DNA from: DATAXP01 sp036272935
Lineage (GTDB): Bacteria; Planctomycetota; Planctomycetia; Pirellulales; PNKZ01
Direction of reading: 5' to 3'
Assembly: GCA_036272935.1 (NCBI GenBank)
Contig: DATAXP010000008.1
Span: 23,447 to 87,446 of the forward strand
DNA: 64,000 bases
A program made the position numbers and the translations under genes. Below are positions 8,809 to 17,869 of the stretch, one piece after another. Position 1 is the stretch's first letter. Every line of letters begins with the position of its first letter. A model generated the notes under the pieces. It made no database searches, had not been told where the DNA came from, and was given only the letters and a program-made list of their open reading frames with translations.

Positions 8809-8913
8809 TCGGCTGTTCGCGCTGCTTTTGGCATCACGCCGCCTCTTCGCGGGCCGTATGCCGCGCGGTATCATCAGTCGTTTGGGTTATTGGACCGGGA
8901 CGACAGTTGAATC

Positions 8914-9942
8914 ATGCGCTCCAAACGTTCGCGCTCGCAATATAAGTCGGGACTTCCGTCGAGTGGCGGTGGGCAGCGTGCCGCGCGCGATCAAAAGCCG
9001 GCCGAAGGCGACGATCGCCAACGCTTGCAGAAAGTGATGGCGGCGGCAGGAGTCGGCAGCCGACGCGATTGCGAGCAGTTGATCGTCGCGGGCCGGGTGA
9101 GTGTCGACGGGCACGTGGTGATCGAGCTGGGGACGCGCGTCGATCCGCAGCGTCAGGAAGTGCGCCTCGACGGCGAGTTGCTCAAAGTGCAGCGGCATGT
9201 TTATTACCTGGTCAACAAGCCCGCCGGGGTCGTCTCGACGAACGACGATCCGGCCGGCCGGCCGCGCGTCGTCGACCTGATACCGGCGACTGACGAGCGA
9301 CTGTTCACCGTCGGACGCCTCGACTTGGCCAGCGAAGGGCTGATGCTGGTCACGAACGACGGAGAGCTGGCCCAGCGCCTCGCGCATCCGCGCTACGGCG
9401 TCGAGAAGACGTACCAAGCGCTCGTTGCCGGCCGTCCCTCGCCCGAAGCGCTCGAAACGTTGCGCACGGGTGTGCACCTGGCTGAGGGATTTGCCCGCGT
9501 CGAGAATGTGCGTGTGCGCCACGAGCACAAGCAAAGCACGGTGCTCGAAATCGTATTGGCTGAAGGAAAGAATCGCGAGATCCGCCGGCTGCTGGCTCGC
9601 GTTGGGCACAAAGTCATGCGGTTGCGGCGCGTTGCCCTGGGCCCGTTGCGGCTCAAGGACCTGGAACCGGGCGAAGTGCGCCGTCTCACCGCCGACGAGC
9701 TGCGCGACCTGAGCGGCACGGGGCAATCGCGCGTCAAGCGGCGCCGCCGACCGAAGCGCGGCCCCAAGGTTGCGGCGACCACCAAAGCACCTCGAATCGA
9801 TCGCGCCGCCGAAGTTTCATCGAGCGATGCGGAGCTCGCGCGGCGCCATCCGAAGCCTGCCGGCGCCAAACCCGCTCCCGCCGGCCTCGCTCGGCCGGCG
9901 CGCCGCAAGGGTTCTCATGGTCGCCGGCCGGGGGCGCGGTGA
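8914..9942 (+). CDS. rluB: Ribosomal large-subunit pseudouridine synthase, RsuA/RluB family
   Basis: 342 residues. A basic N-terminal tail comes first. An S4 RNA-binding domain follows (about 36-80, RLQKVMAAAGVGSRRDCEQLI). The catalytic domain contains YYLVNKPAGVVSTNDD and the active-site Asp in GRLDLASEGLMLVTND. Near the end of that domain is GKNREIRRLLARVG. A long Lys/Arg/Pro/Ala-rich C-terminal tail (after about residue 270) probably contacts rRNA. The family isomerises uridine in 23S or 16S rRNA; RluB-type assignment is by length and motif and is not certain against RluE/RluF. The stop overlaps the PyrK start by one base (TGATG). Confidence 0.9.
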   Translation: MRSKRSRSQYKSGLPSSGGGQRAARDQKPAEGDDRQRLQKVMAAAGVGSRRDCEQLIVAGRVSVDGHVVIELGTRVDPQRQEVRLDGELLKVQRHVYYLVNKPAGVVSTNDDPAGRPRVVDLIPATDERLFTVGRLDLASEGLMLVTNDGELAQRLAHPRYGVEKTYQALVAGRPSPEALETLRTGVHLAEGFARVENVRVRHEHKQSTVLEIVLAEGKNREIRRLLARVGHKVMRLRRVALGPLRLKDLEPGEVRRLTADELRDLSGTGQSRVKRRRRPKRGPKVAATTKAPRIDRAAEVSSSDAELARRHPKPAGAKPAPAGLARPARRKGSHGRRPGAR

Positions 9943-10793
9943 TGGTGTGGCAGGGGGTGGTCGCCGTCGAAGCCAACGACCGCCTGGCACGCGACACATA
10001 TCGCGTTCGCTTCCGCTGCCCCGAGATCGCTCGGCAGATTGTCCCAGGCCAGTTCGTCATGTTGCGGCTCGCCGGCTGCAACGACCCGCTGCTGGGACGA
10101 CCGCTGGCGCTGTACGACACGGTGCTCGACGCCTCGGGCGCGCCGGTGGGAATCGACGTGGTGTACCTGGTGGTGGGCAAATTGACAGGACGATTGGCGC
10201 AGTATCGCGCTGGAGAGCTGCTCGAAGTCTGGGGTCCGCTGGGGAACGGCTTCGCGCCGCAGCAGGGCGGAACGCTGGTCATGGTCGCCGGCGGCATCGG
10301 CCAGACGCCGATGTTGGCGCTGGCGCGCGAGGCACTTGGACTGCGGTCGTACGGTCGCTCGCCGCGCCCGGTCGAGCGACCGAAGCGCGTCGTGCTCTGC
10401 TACGGTGCCCGTAGGCAAGACCTGCTTGCCGGGGTCGACGACTTTAGATCGCTGGGGATCGATGTTCGGCTCGCGACCGACGACGGATCGTGCGGGCACA
10501 AGGGCTTTGCGACCGACTTGCTGCGCGGCTTGCTCGGTGAGATGTCGGCCGGCGAAGCCGGTAATTGCCGGGCGGTTTGTTGCGGCCCGGAGCCGATGAT
10601 GCACGCGGCGGCCAAGATCGCTGCGCGTGCAAGGGTGCGCTGCGAAGTGTCGCTCGAAACGCCGATGGCTTGCGGCATCGGCATCTGCTTCAGTTGCGTG
10701 GCGAAGGTTCGCGACGACTCGGGCGGCTGGGATTACCGCCGCACCTGCGTGGAAGGGCCGGTGTTCGACGCGGCGAAGATCGTATTCGACTGA
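9942..10793 (+). CDS. pyrK: Dihydroorotate dehydrogenase electron-transfer subunit (PyrK)
   Basis: 283 residues. The ferredoxin-reductase-like layout has an FAD-binding barrel with RPLALYD near residue 65. An NAD-binding part contains VAGGIGQTPMLALAREAL. A C-terminal 2Fe-2S loop reads CGIGICFSC, with a later Cys in RRTCVEGPVF. PyrK passes electrons from class 1B dihydroorotate dehydrogenase (PyrD) to NAD in pyrimidine synthesis. pyrD is not beside it. The ATG at 9942 shares a base with the rluB stop; a GTG one codon earlier is possible. The insert around residues 135-145 is slightly longer than usual. Confidence 0.9.
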   Translation: MVWQGVVAVEANDRLARDTYRVRFRCPEIARQIVPGQFVMLRLAGCNDPLLGRPLALYDTVLDASGAPVGIDVVYLVVGKLTGRLAQYRAGELLEVWGPLGNGFAPQQGGTLVMVAGGIGQTPMLALAREALGLRSYGRSPRPVERPKRVVLCYGARRQDLLAGVDDFRSLGIDVRLATDDGSCGHKGFATDLLRGLLGEMSAGEAGNCRAVCCGPEPMMHAAAKIAARARVRCEVSLETPMACGIGICFSCVAKVRDDSGGWDYRRTCVEGPVFDAAKIVFD

Positions 10794-10826
10794 CCAACGC
10801 GCGCACGAACGACGCCAAACGCGGCT

Positions 10827-11135
10827 TTACTTTCCGCTCTTTTTCTTCGGCGCGGCCGCTGGCTTTGCCGTATGCTTGGCTGCCTTGAGGGCCGCAGATA
10901 GGCGCGACTTGACCCGGGCGGCAGCGTTGGCGTGGATGACACCGTGACCGGCGGCCTTGTCGAAATGGACCACCGCCAGGCGAAATTCGGTGGCGGCCTT
11001 TTCGGCGTCGCCGGCCTTCATCGCTTCGCGCACCCGGCGTATGTGCGTTTTCAGGGCACTTTTAGTGGCGCGGTTCCGCGCACGGCGAACGAGGCTTTGC
11101 TTGAGGCGTTTCTTGGCGCTCTTGGTATTGGGCAT
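10827..11135 (-). CDS. rpsT: 30S ribosomal protein S20
   Basis: 102 residues. The MPNTKSAKKRLKQS start and the pattern of Arg/Lys/Ala-rich helices are diagnostic, with the VIHANAAARVKSRLSAAL segment near the end. The C-terminal AKPAAAPKKKSGK tail is longer than in E. coli. It binds 16S rRNA early in 30S assembly. It converges with pyrK, 33 bp apart, and no clear hairpin terminator is visible between them. The TPR gene lies 30 bp upstream on the same strand. Confidence 0.97.
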   Translation of the reverse strand: MPNTKSAKKRLKQSLVRRARNRATKSALKTHIRRVREAMKAGDAEKAATEFRLAVVHFDKAAGHGVIHANAAARVKSRLSAALKAAKHTAKPAAAPKKKSGK

Positions 11136-11165
11136 GACTTCCGTGAGTTCGTGAGAAAATGCGAA

Positions 11166-12620
11166 TTATTCAGGCGTTAGGACGCCGCCATCTTCGCGAA
11201 ACTTGTGCAGCTTGTCCAGCCATTGCGCGACATCTTTGAACCCGAAATCGATGCTCGCCAGCGACGAAAAGTGCTTCTCGGCCGTGTCGTAATCCTTCAA
11301 AAAGACTGCCAGCTTGGCGGCCAGGTAGGTCGCCTCCTTGCGCTGATCCATCTCGCGCTCGGAGATTTCCTTCGCAGCCAGCTCGAAGTTGCTCAGCGCC
11401 AGCTTGTACTGCTTCAATTGGGCCAGGCACTCGCCGAGGAAAAAGTACACCAGCCCCTTGCGCTTCAGGTCGCTGCGGCACTCCTGGAACAGCTTAATCG
11501 CCTCGCCGAATTTCTTGGCTCGCTTCAGTCGCAGGGCTAGCTCGTACTTGTAGCCGATGTTCGTGGGGTAACGATCGCAACGGCTGGTGTAGATTTTGAT
11601 TTCCGTGCCGTTCAGCTCTGCGGCCATCTTTTTGTATAGACTGACCGCTTCCTCGGTGCGCTCCTCGCGGGCTTTCTTCTCGGCGACGATCAACTGCTGC
11701 TTGGCCTGCCGCAGTTGCACGTCCTCGAGCCGTTCGCGGATCAGCACGTCGCCGCCGGAAGCTTCGAGCGCGCGGGTCAGGATCGTCTCGGCCTTCTCGA
11801 ACTGCTCCTGCCGCTGATACATGTCGTTCAACTCGACGTACGGCGCCGTGTTGGCCGGGTCTTTCTCGATCGCTCGCAGCAAGCGCTCCTCGGGCGACAG
11901 ACGCGTGTCTTCGTCATCGTCGGCGAACTTATCGGCGCGGACGTCCTTGGTCGTGGAGGCCGATTCGTAGCCACCCTTGTGGATCGTCTTCTCGACCGAC
12001 AGATTGCTCATCGCCCGGGTTGCTTCCTCGTCGGCGGGCTTGACGTTTTTCACGCGCTGCCAGGCGTTGAGTGCATCGTCGAACCGCCCCAGTCGACCGA
12101 GCGCCCGGGCATATACCCGGTTCACGTTCACGTCGGTCGTATTCCCTTCGTAGGCCACCTTCAAGAACTCCAGTTGGCATTCGTCGAATTCCAACTGTTC
12201 GCATGCGTTGCCGATGTCGATCAGCGCCGCCGCATCCCAAGGGTTGACCTTCAACACCTCCAGGCCGCCGGTGATGACTGCCAGCCAGTGCTTCTGCACG
12301 ACCGACTTTTTGATGGCGGCCTTCGACCCGGCGGTCTTCAGCCCCGCCATCGCGCCCACCTTCTTCGGGTTGTTGTTATACTTTTTTTGGAGATTCGCGA
12401 GAAAGCTTCGCACGTAGACCGGGTTGGCAGGATCGCCGACAACGCATTGCGTGTACATGTCGGTGGCGTAGTCGAACTGCCCGGCTGCGGCGACCTTTGC
12501 CCCTTGCTCAAAGCACATTTGCAAGCGTCGGCGCTTGGCCGGCGAGAGCGGCTCGGCGCCGCCCTTGTTGGCTTGGGCGGGTTGTTTCGATTGGTCGCCA
12601 GGCGATCCAGCGGTGGCCAT
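11166..12620 (-). CDS. TPR-repeat protein of unknown function
   Basis: 484 residues from MATAGSPGD. Several degenerate tetratricopeptide repeats are visible, for example AAGQFDYATDMYTQCVVGDPANP near 45, ALGRLGRFDDALNAWQRV near 180, RQEQFEKAETILTRALE near 275 and KRAKKFGEAIKLFQEC near 375. There is no signal peptide, so it is probably cytoplasmic. An acidic, Lys-rich region near 225-250 separates two repeat blocks. TPRs mediate protein contact; no partner is evident. A start 15 codons earlier (MLDRCSVF) is possible but gives a Cys/Phe-rich leader unlike the rest. Confidence 0.85.
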   Translation of the reverse strand: MATAGSPGDQSKQPAQANKGGAEPLSPAKRRRLQMCFEQGAKVAAAGQFDYATDMYTQCVVGDPANPVYVRSFLANLQKKYNNNPKKVGAMAGLKTAGSKAAIKKSVVQKHWLAVITGGLEVLKVNPWDAAALIDIGNACEQLEFDECQLEFLKVAYEGNTTDVNVNRVYARALGRLGRFDDALNAWQRVKNVKPADEEATRAMSNLSVEKTIHKGGYESASTTKDVRADKFADDDEDTRLSPEERLLRAIEKDPANTAPYVELNDMYQRQEQFEKAETILTRALEASGGDVLIRERLEDVQLRQAKQQLIVAEKKAREERTEEAVSLYKKMAAELNGTEIKIYTSRCDRYPTNIGYKYELALRLKRAKKFGEAIKLFQECRSDLKRKGLVYFFLGECLAQLKQYKLALSNFELAAKEISEREMDQRKEATYLAAKLAVFLKDYDTAEKHFSSLASIDFGFKDVAQWLDKLHKFREDGGVLTPE

Positions 12621-12720
12621 GTTCGGCTCGCGTGCGAAGGCAAAAACAGAACACCGATCCAACATCTAAGTTTAACAGCGCGGCACCGTAAGACAATCGC
12701 CTGTCAAGTGATCCGCACGC

Positions 12721-14262
12721 ATGGCTAACCAACGGCAAATATGTCCGGGGCGCGTATATCTCGTCGGCGCCGGTCCCGGCGACCCGGGACTAATCACGCT
12801 GCGCGGCGTCGAGTGCCTGGGCGAGGCCGATGAGGTGCTTTACGACTATCTGGTGAACCCGCGTATCCTCGACCATGCACCTTCCGCCGCGCGGCGCGTG
12901 TGCCTGGGCCGCCATGGACGCGATCGGCTGTTGTCGCAGGATGAGATCAACCGGCTGCTGATCGATGCAGCCTGGGCCGGAAGCACCGTCGTGCGGCTCA
13001 AGGGGGGCGACCCGGCGATCTTCGGCCGGCTGGCCGACGAGGCCGCCGCCCTGGTCGAGGCGGGCGTGCCGATCGAAATCGTGCCTGGCATCACCGCTGT
13101 GCTGGCCGCCGGCAGCTACGCGGGCATTCCTCTCACCGATCGGCAGCACGCTAGCGCCGTGGCGCTGGTCACCGGCCGCCAGAGCGACTCCGAGCCTCCT
13201 TCGTCGGCGGAGCTGGCCGCACTCGCCCAATTCCCGGGAACGCTGGTCTTCTACATGGGCACGACGACCGCCGCAGAGTGGACCAGTGGCCTTATCGCCG
13301 CGGGCAAGCCAGCCGATACGCCAGCAGTGATTGTGCGCCGCTGCACCTGGCCCGATCAGCTCACGATCGGCTGCACGCTCGGCACCGTGGCCGACGAAGT
13401 GGCGCGTCGCAAATTGCGCCCGCCAGCGATTGTAGTCGTCGGGGAGGTGGCTTCCGCGGCCGACGCGGCGATCAACTGGTTCGTTCGCCGGTCGCTGCAC
13501 GGCGTGCGCGTGCTGGTGACCCGGCCGCGAGGGCAGGCCGTGGAGTTGAGTTCGCGGCTGGAGCGACTGGGGGCCGAAGTGCTCGCGCAGCCGGCGATCG
13601 AGATTCTTCCACCCGACGATTGGGCTCCGGTCGATCGAGCGCTTGGGCAGATCGCCGATTACGATTGGCTGGTGTTCTCCAGCGCCAACGGAGTGCGGAT
13701 GCTGCTCGATCGGCTCGAACACAGCGGCGGCGACCTGCGGCGGCTCGGAAGCGTTCGGCTCGCGGCGATCGGGCCAGGCACCGCCGACGCGCTCGCCGAT
13801 TACCACTTGCGCGCCGATGTGCAGCCCGAAGAGTTTCGAGCCGAGGCGTTGGCCGCCGCCCTGGCCGGCGAGGCCCGCGGGCGACGGTTTCTGCTGGCCC
13901 GCGCGAGCCGCGGCCGCGAAGTGCTCGCCGAGCAGTTGCGTGCCGCCGGCGGGTTGGTCGAGCAGGTGGTCGTGTACCGAAGCGAGGATGTGCGCAAGCC
14001 TGATCCTGAAGTCGCCGCAGCGCTTGCCGCCGGGAAGATCGACTTTGTCACGGTCACCAGTTCGGCGATTGCCCGGTCGCTGGCCGCCATGTTCGGCCCC
14101 GGCCTGGCTAAGTCGCGGCTGGCGAGCATCAGCCCGATCACGTCGGCAACGCTGCGGGAACTGGGCTTCGAAGCAGCCGCCGAAGCCCGCCAATACACGC
14201 TTGAAGGCGTCGTCGAGGCGATCGTGAACATTAGCCCCCGGCGCGTCGCCGGGGGTACCTAG
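12721..14262 (+). CDS. Uroporphyrinogen-III C-methyltransferase / uroporphyrinogen-III synthase fusion (CobA-HemD)
   Basis: 513 residues. Residues 1-250 are a SUMT-type methyltransferase, with VYLVGAGPGDPGLITLRG, VRLKGGDPAIFGR, the EIVPGITAVLAAGSYAGIPLT loop and VVVGEV. Residues 260-510 are a HemD domain (GVRVLVTRPRGQ ... WLVFSSANGVRMLL ... FVTVTSSAIARSL). The enzyme closes hydroxymethylbilane to uroporphyrinogen III and methylates it to precorrin-2, the branch point to siroheme and cobalamin. This fusion is known in several phyla. The final codons form a perfect hairpin at 14235-14255, and the TAG overlaps the stop of the opposite gene within CTAG. Confidence 0.95.
   Translation: MANQRQICPGRVYLVGAGPGDPGLITLRGVECLGEADEVLYDYLVNPRILDHAPSAARRVCLGRHGRDRLLSQDEINRLLIDAAWAGSTVVRLKGGDPAIFGRLADEAAALVEAGVPIEIVPGITAVLAAGSYAGIPLTDRQHASAVALVTGRQSDSEPPSSAELAALAQFPGTLVFYMGTTTAAEWTSGLIAAGKPADTPAVIVRRCTWPDQLTIGCTLGTVADEVARRKLRPPAIVVVGEVASAADAAINWFVRRSLHGVRVLVTRPRGQAVELSSRLERLGAEVLAQPAIEILPPDDWAPVDRALGQIADYDWLVFSSANGVRMLLDRLEHSGGDLRRLGSVRLAAIGPGTADALADYHLRADVQPEEFRAEALAAALAGEARGRRFLLARASRGREVLAEQLRAAGGLVEQVVVYRSEDVRKPDPEVAAALAAGKIDFVTVTSSAIARSLAAMFGPGLAKSRLASISPITSATLRELGFEAAAEARQYTLEGVVEAIVNISPRRVAGGT
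14235..14255. terminator. Hairpin inside the convergent gene ends, possible bidirectional terminator
   Basis: A perfect 9-bp stem CCCCCGGCG/CGCCGGGGG with loop CGT lies in the last codons of the CobA-HemD gene, directly before the CTAG shared by both convergent stop codons. There is no T-tract, so it would act as an atypical terminator or an mRNA end stabiliser. Confidence 0.5.
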
Positions 14263-14441
14263 CGCTGCTCGCGGAACGTGCGCCAGCTAAGATACCCGAG
14301 CACCACGGCACAAACGAGGAACCCGTAGTCCATCTTCGGGCTCGCCTTACGGAATGGGCCGATAGGGGTCAGATCGAGGCCAAACAGCAGCAGCAGGGCG
14401 ATGGCGACGATCAGTGCGATGATGGAAAACGCTTTGCCCAT
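14259..14441 (-). CDS. Small two-helix membrane protein, unknown function
   Basis: 60 residues from MGKAFSII. A first membrane segment (AFSIIALIVAIALLLLFG) is followed by GLDLTPIGPFRKASPKMD and a second hydrophobic stretch (YGFLVCAVVLGYLSW). Its stop codon lies inside the stop of the convergent CobA-HemD gene, so the two share the sequence CTAG. The gene is divergent from the class V aminotransferase at 14511. Function unknown. Confidence 0.65.
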   Translation of the reverse strand: MGKAFSIIALIVAIALLLLFGLDLTPIGPFRKASPKMDYGFLVCAVVLGYLSWRTFREQR

Positions 14442-14510
14442 CGGCGAGCTTAGTCCTGGCGCGTCGGGATGCTTCGAGCGCCTAGTATAGTCAGCCACGG
14501 GCGGTGGGGA

Positions 14511-15674
14511 ATGGGCGCAAACGACGATACCCTGGTCCGGCAGTTCCGCAGCCACATGCCGGTGGCCGAGCGATGGGCTTATTTCGATCATGCGGCAGTC
14601 GCGCCGATCCCCGAGACCGCCCGCAGCGTCTACGCCCAATGGGTCGACGACGTGGCCCAGCACGGCGACGTGCACTGGCCACGCTGGGCCAGCCAGCTCG
14701 AACAGGTGCGGGGCAGCGCTGCCCGGCTGCTCGGTGCCGATCCGGTCGAGATCGCCTTGATTCGCAACACCACCGAAGGGGTGAACCTGGTCGCCGAGGG
14801 GTTCCCATGGCGCGCGGGGGACAACGTCGTCACGTTGGCCGACGAGTTCCCCACGAACCTGTACCCGTGGATGAACCTGGCGGCCCGAGGCGTCGAGTGC
14901 CGCCGGGTGCCGACCGCCCTGGGACGTTACGACCTGGCCGATCTGGCTGCCGCGTGCGACGGTCGCACCCGGCTAATCGCGATCAGTTGGGTGAACTACG
15001 CTACGGGCTGGCGGAACAACCTGGCCGACGTCGCCGCCCTGGCCCACGAGCGTGGCGCGCTGTTGTTCGTCGACGCGATCCAGGGGCTGGGTGTGTTGCC
15101 GCTGGATGCCGGGCAGGTGCCGATCGACTTTCTGGCGGCCGATGGTCACAAGTGGCTATTGGGCCCCGAAGGGGCGGGAATCCTTTTCATCCGTCGCGGG
15201 CATCTCGACCTGCTGCGCCCGCTGGGCGTGGGTTGGAACAGCGTGGTGCATGCCCAGGACTTCTCGCGGATCGAGCTGACTCTGAAGCCCTCGGCCAGCC
15301 GTTACGAAGGGGGAACGTACAACATGGGCGGGCTGCTGGCCCTGGGGGCGAGTATCGACCTGCTGCTGTCGCTGGGGATCGATCGCAACGAGCGCCGGGT
15401 GCTCGATTACACCGACGAGTGCTGCCAGCGGCTAACTGCGATAGGAGCCCGGATCGTTAGTTGCCGCGCGCCGGCGCGGCGCAGCGGTATTGTGACATTT
15501 GAGCTGCCGGAAGCCGATCCGACCGCAGCACGCCGCGCCTGCCTCGATGCCGGCGTCGCGTTGAGTTGCCGCGGGGGACGGCTTAGGATCAGTCCGCACG
15601 CTTACAACGACGAGGCCGACCTGGATCGCCTTGTCGCAGCGCTCGGTCCGTTCGCCAAAACAATCCGGCCATGA
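14511..15674 (+). CDS. Class V aminotransferase, cysteine desulfurase/isopenicillin epimerase-like
   Basis: 387 residues from MGANDDTLV, preceded by GTGGGGA as a weak ribosome binding site. PLP fold type I. RNTTEGVNLVAEGF binds cofactor phosphate, FVDAIQGLG contains the Asp that pairs with the pyridine nitrogen, and the Lys of ADGHKWLLGPEG forms the Schiff base. The SCRGGRLRISPHAYNDEADLD end is typical of the CsdA-like branch. Whether it removes sulfur from cysteine or acts on another amino acid cannot be told; no suf/isc genes are near. Its TGA overlaps the ATG of the next gene (ATGA), so the two are probably co-translated. Confidence 0.88.
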   Translation: MGANDDTLVRQFRSHMPVAERWAYFDHAAVAPIPETARSVYAQWVDDVAQHGDVHWPRWASQLEQVRGSAARLLGADPVEIALIRNTTEGVNLVAEGFPWRAGDNVVTLADEFPTNLYPWMNLAARGVECRRVPTALGRYDLADLAAACDGRTRLIAISWVNYATGWRNNLADVAALAHERGALLFVDAIQGLGVLPLDAGQVPIDFLAADGHKWLLGPEGAGILFIRRGHLDLLRPLGVGWNSVVHAQDFSRIELTLKPSASRYEGGTYNMGGLLALGASIDLLLSLGIDRNERRVLDYTDECCQRLTAIGARIVSCRAPARRSGIVTFELPEADPTAARRACLDAGVALSCRGGRLRISPHAYNDEADLDRLVAALGPFAKTIRP

Positions 15675-16201
15675 GCAACAACCCGTACGAATCGCCGATT
15701 TCGGGGAATCCTCAATTCGAGGACGGCTCTGGTAGTGGAGCCGAGCCGCGCGGTTGGGCGAAGCACATTCGGATCGTCGCCGGGCTGATGATCGCGCAGG
15801 GCGCGTTGTTGTTCGTCGTCGGTGCGGTGAGTCTGTTTTTCTTTACGCGCATGTTTAATGATGAAAAGTTTCTTGAGCAGTTGCGCATCCAACAGGAACG
15901 GCAAGGAAACCAGGCTGCCCCAATTACTCCCGAAACGATGCAGCGCTGGATGGTGCGTTCATATCGGGCGATCGGTGGTCTTACTATGGCCGTTGCCTTG
16001 TTCAATGTCGTTGCCGGCTGGCGAAACTTCTTTTATCGCGGGCGCGTGATGGGTGTTTTCGCGCTGGTCTCGAGTCTGGCAGCCATGTTCACGTGCTACT
16101 GTTTCCCAACGGCTGTGATCCTACTGGTGTACGGTCTGCTCGTTTACTTGAGCGCTGACGGCCAGGCGGCATTCGCGTCGCGCAGCGCAGCAACCGCTTA
16201 A
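15671..16201 (+). CDS. Membrane protein with NPYESP N-terminus, unknown function
   Basis: 176 residues. It begins MSNNPYESPISG, a short N-terminal motif seen on many otherwise unrelated planctomycete membrane proteins. Four hydrophobic segments follow, near residues 34-58, 99-117, 125-143 and 147-165. The second is preceded by a polar helix rich in Gln and Arg. The start overlaps the stop of the aminotransferase gene by four bases. No enzymatic motif. Confidence 0.8.
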   Translation: MSNNPYESPISGNPQFEDGSGSGAEPRGWAKHIRIVAGLMIAQGALLFVVGAVSLFFFTRMFNDEKFLEQLRIQQERQGNQAAPITPETMQRWMVRSYRAIGGLTMAVALFNVVAGWRNFFYRGRVMGVFALVSSLAAMFTCYCFPTAVILLVYGLLVYLSADGQAAFASRSAATA

Positions 16202-16225
16202 TTCATCGATCGAAGGCCGATTCGC

Positions 16226-16741
16226 ATGTCCGAACCCAAGCCTCGCACCGCGGTCTACACCGGCTCGTTCGACCCGATCACGCTCGGGCACCTGAATATC
16301 ATCGAGCGCGCCAGCACGCTGGTCGATCGGCTGGTCGTGGGCGTGGGGGTCAACGCCGAGAAGCAACCGCTGTTCTCGCCCGAGGAGCGCGTCGAGCTAG
16401 TCCACCGCACCACGCGCTGCTGGCCGAACGTCGAGGTGCGGCAGTTCACGGGGCTGGCGGTGAATTTTGTCCGCGAGTGCGGCGCCCGCGTGATGATCCG
16501 CGGCGTCCGGCCGCTGCAAGACCTCGAAACCGAATTGACGATGATGGTCGCCAATCGCCAGCTCGACCCAGGCATCGAGACGGTCGTGCTGATGGCCGAC
16601 AAGGAGTTCTCGCACGTCAGCAGCTCGCTGATCAAGCAAATCGCCCCGCTCGCCAGCGATGAAGAACTCTCACACTTCGTGCCCAAGGAAGTGGTCGAAG
16701 CACTGCGGCTAAAGGCGAAGAGCACTGCTGCCCAACGATAG
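16226..16741 (+). CDS. coaD: Phosphopantetheine adenylyltransferase
   Basis: 171 residues. The nucleotidyltransferase motif YTGSFDPITLGHLNIIERA sits at the N-terminus (the TxGH-type residues contact ATP). Later come RGVRPLQDLETEL and the HVSSSLIKQIAPL segment, which closes over the adenylate. CoaD joins AMP to 4'-phosphopantetheine to give dephospho-CoA, the penultimate step of coenzyme A synthesis. It is full length for the family. It lies 24 bp after the NPYESP gene on the same strand and may be in the same transcript. Confidence 0.96.
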   Translation: MSEPKPRTAVYTGSFDPITLGHLNIIERASTLVDRLVVGVGVNAEKQPLFSPEERVELVHRTTRCWPNVEVRQFTGLAVNFVRECGARVMIRGVRPLQDLETELTMMVANRQLDPGIETVVLMADKEFSHVSSSLIKQIAPLASDEELSHFVPKEVVEALRLKAKSTAAQR

Positions 16742-16816
16742 GGGCTGTTCGTTTCGGCGCAGCTTGCGTTAAGCTTGTTGTCGTCAGGAGCAACTATCCG
16801 AACGTCAGGTGCTGCC

Positions 16817-17839
16817 ATGCAAAAGCACGACGACAGTGCCCGTTTCCGCCGCTTGGCGTGGAGAATCTGCTACTGGGCATACGTGCTGGTGCTTGGGCTG
16901 GACGCGATCGGCATTGTGGTGATGGTTGTCCAGCCGGCGCCGCCGCAAGATGCGTCGCGCGCCATCGAGCAAGCGGAGTCGGGCGACGCGATCGCCGAGC
17001 GCGAGCTTACTGAACTCCCGGCGTACAAGCTGGCGGTTGACATTGCCGAGAAGTACTCCGTAGCCGTGATCATCGAGCCGTGGTGCGAGATGGCACCTGT
17101 TTGGCCGCATCGCGGCGAGACGTCGCGCCCAATAGCGGCGCTCGAACCTTCGATTCGGGCGCTCCTGCCAGCAGAGCGCACGATAAAATCGTGGCGCCGA
17201 GCGGCTCTAGCTGCCAAGCCTGGGGGCCTGCGGCCAGAGTTACCAGCAATCGGACAGATGCTGGTCGTGCTGCACGACGAGTTGAGCCTTTACCCCGTCA
17301 CCTTCATCCAGCGGATCCAATTGCGGCAGATTGTATTGTCGAGAAACGTCGAAGGACGCGGCGAGGAAATCGCCGCCGCTCATGCCGATGTCGTGAATGC
17401 CACGATGCGCTGCGATGCAGAGTGCGTTGCCATCAGCGGACGGGAGTTTGCTCGCTCGTGCGTACACCACGAGCTGTTTCATTTTTTCGACCATTGGTGC
17501 TGCAATCGCTTGCTCGAAGACGACGAATGGACCGACTTGAACTCCGCCGATTTTGCGTACGGTAAGAGACGGAAGATGAGATTTCTTGCTTTTCTTTCGA
17601 TTCTGCCGCGCGGCTTTGTAACTGAGTACGCTACGTCGGCAATGGAAGAAGATAAGGCCGAACTATTCGCCCTGATGGTAGCCAGCCCGTTATTGGTGGA
17701 TCAGCTAGGCCGGACCGATGAGATCATCCGCGCCAAGGTGCAGCTTCTTAAAATGCGCCTCGATAAGTCGTTCCCCGCGATGGCGCAGGACTTCTGGGAA
17801 GCCGCGGCCGCCCGGCACGACGAACCCGCCGCAGATTGA
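16817..17839 (+). CDS. Membrane-anchored HExxH putative metallopeptidase
   Basis: 340 residues from MQKHDDSARF. One membrane segment (about 20-40, YWAYVLVLGLDAIGIVVMVV) leaves a large C-terminal part outside the cytoplasm. That part holds CVHHELFHFFDH, an HExxH zinc site (HELFH) preceded by a further His. About 65 residues later comes EEDKAELFALM, whose Glu or Asp could be the third ligand, as in gluzincins. No known peptidase family is evident beyond the motif. Substrate unknown. Confidence 0.7.
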   Translation: MQKHDDSARFRRLAWRICYWAYVLVLGLDAIGIVVMVVQPAPPQDASRAIEQAESGDAIAERELTELPAYKLAVDIAEKYSVAVIIEPWCEMAPVWPHRGETSRPIAALEPSIRALLPAERTIKSWRRAALAAKPGGLRPELPAIGQMLVVLHDELSLYPVTFIQRIQLRQIVLSRNVEGRGEEIAAAHADVVNATMRCDAECVAISGREFARSCVHHELFHFFDHWCCNRLLEDDEWTDLNSADFAYGKRRKMRFLAFLSILPRGFVTEYATSAMEEDKAELFALMVASPLLVDQLGRTDEIIRAKVQLLKMRLDKSFPAMAQDFWEAAAARHDEPAAD

Positions 17840-17869
17840 TGGCCGATCAAAGAAGCGGAATGAACGGAT

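Noticed and set aside
10794..10826. Rho-independent terminator between pyrK and rpsT
   Set aside because: A short T-rich stretch is present in the rpsT end, but I find no stem before it.
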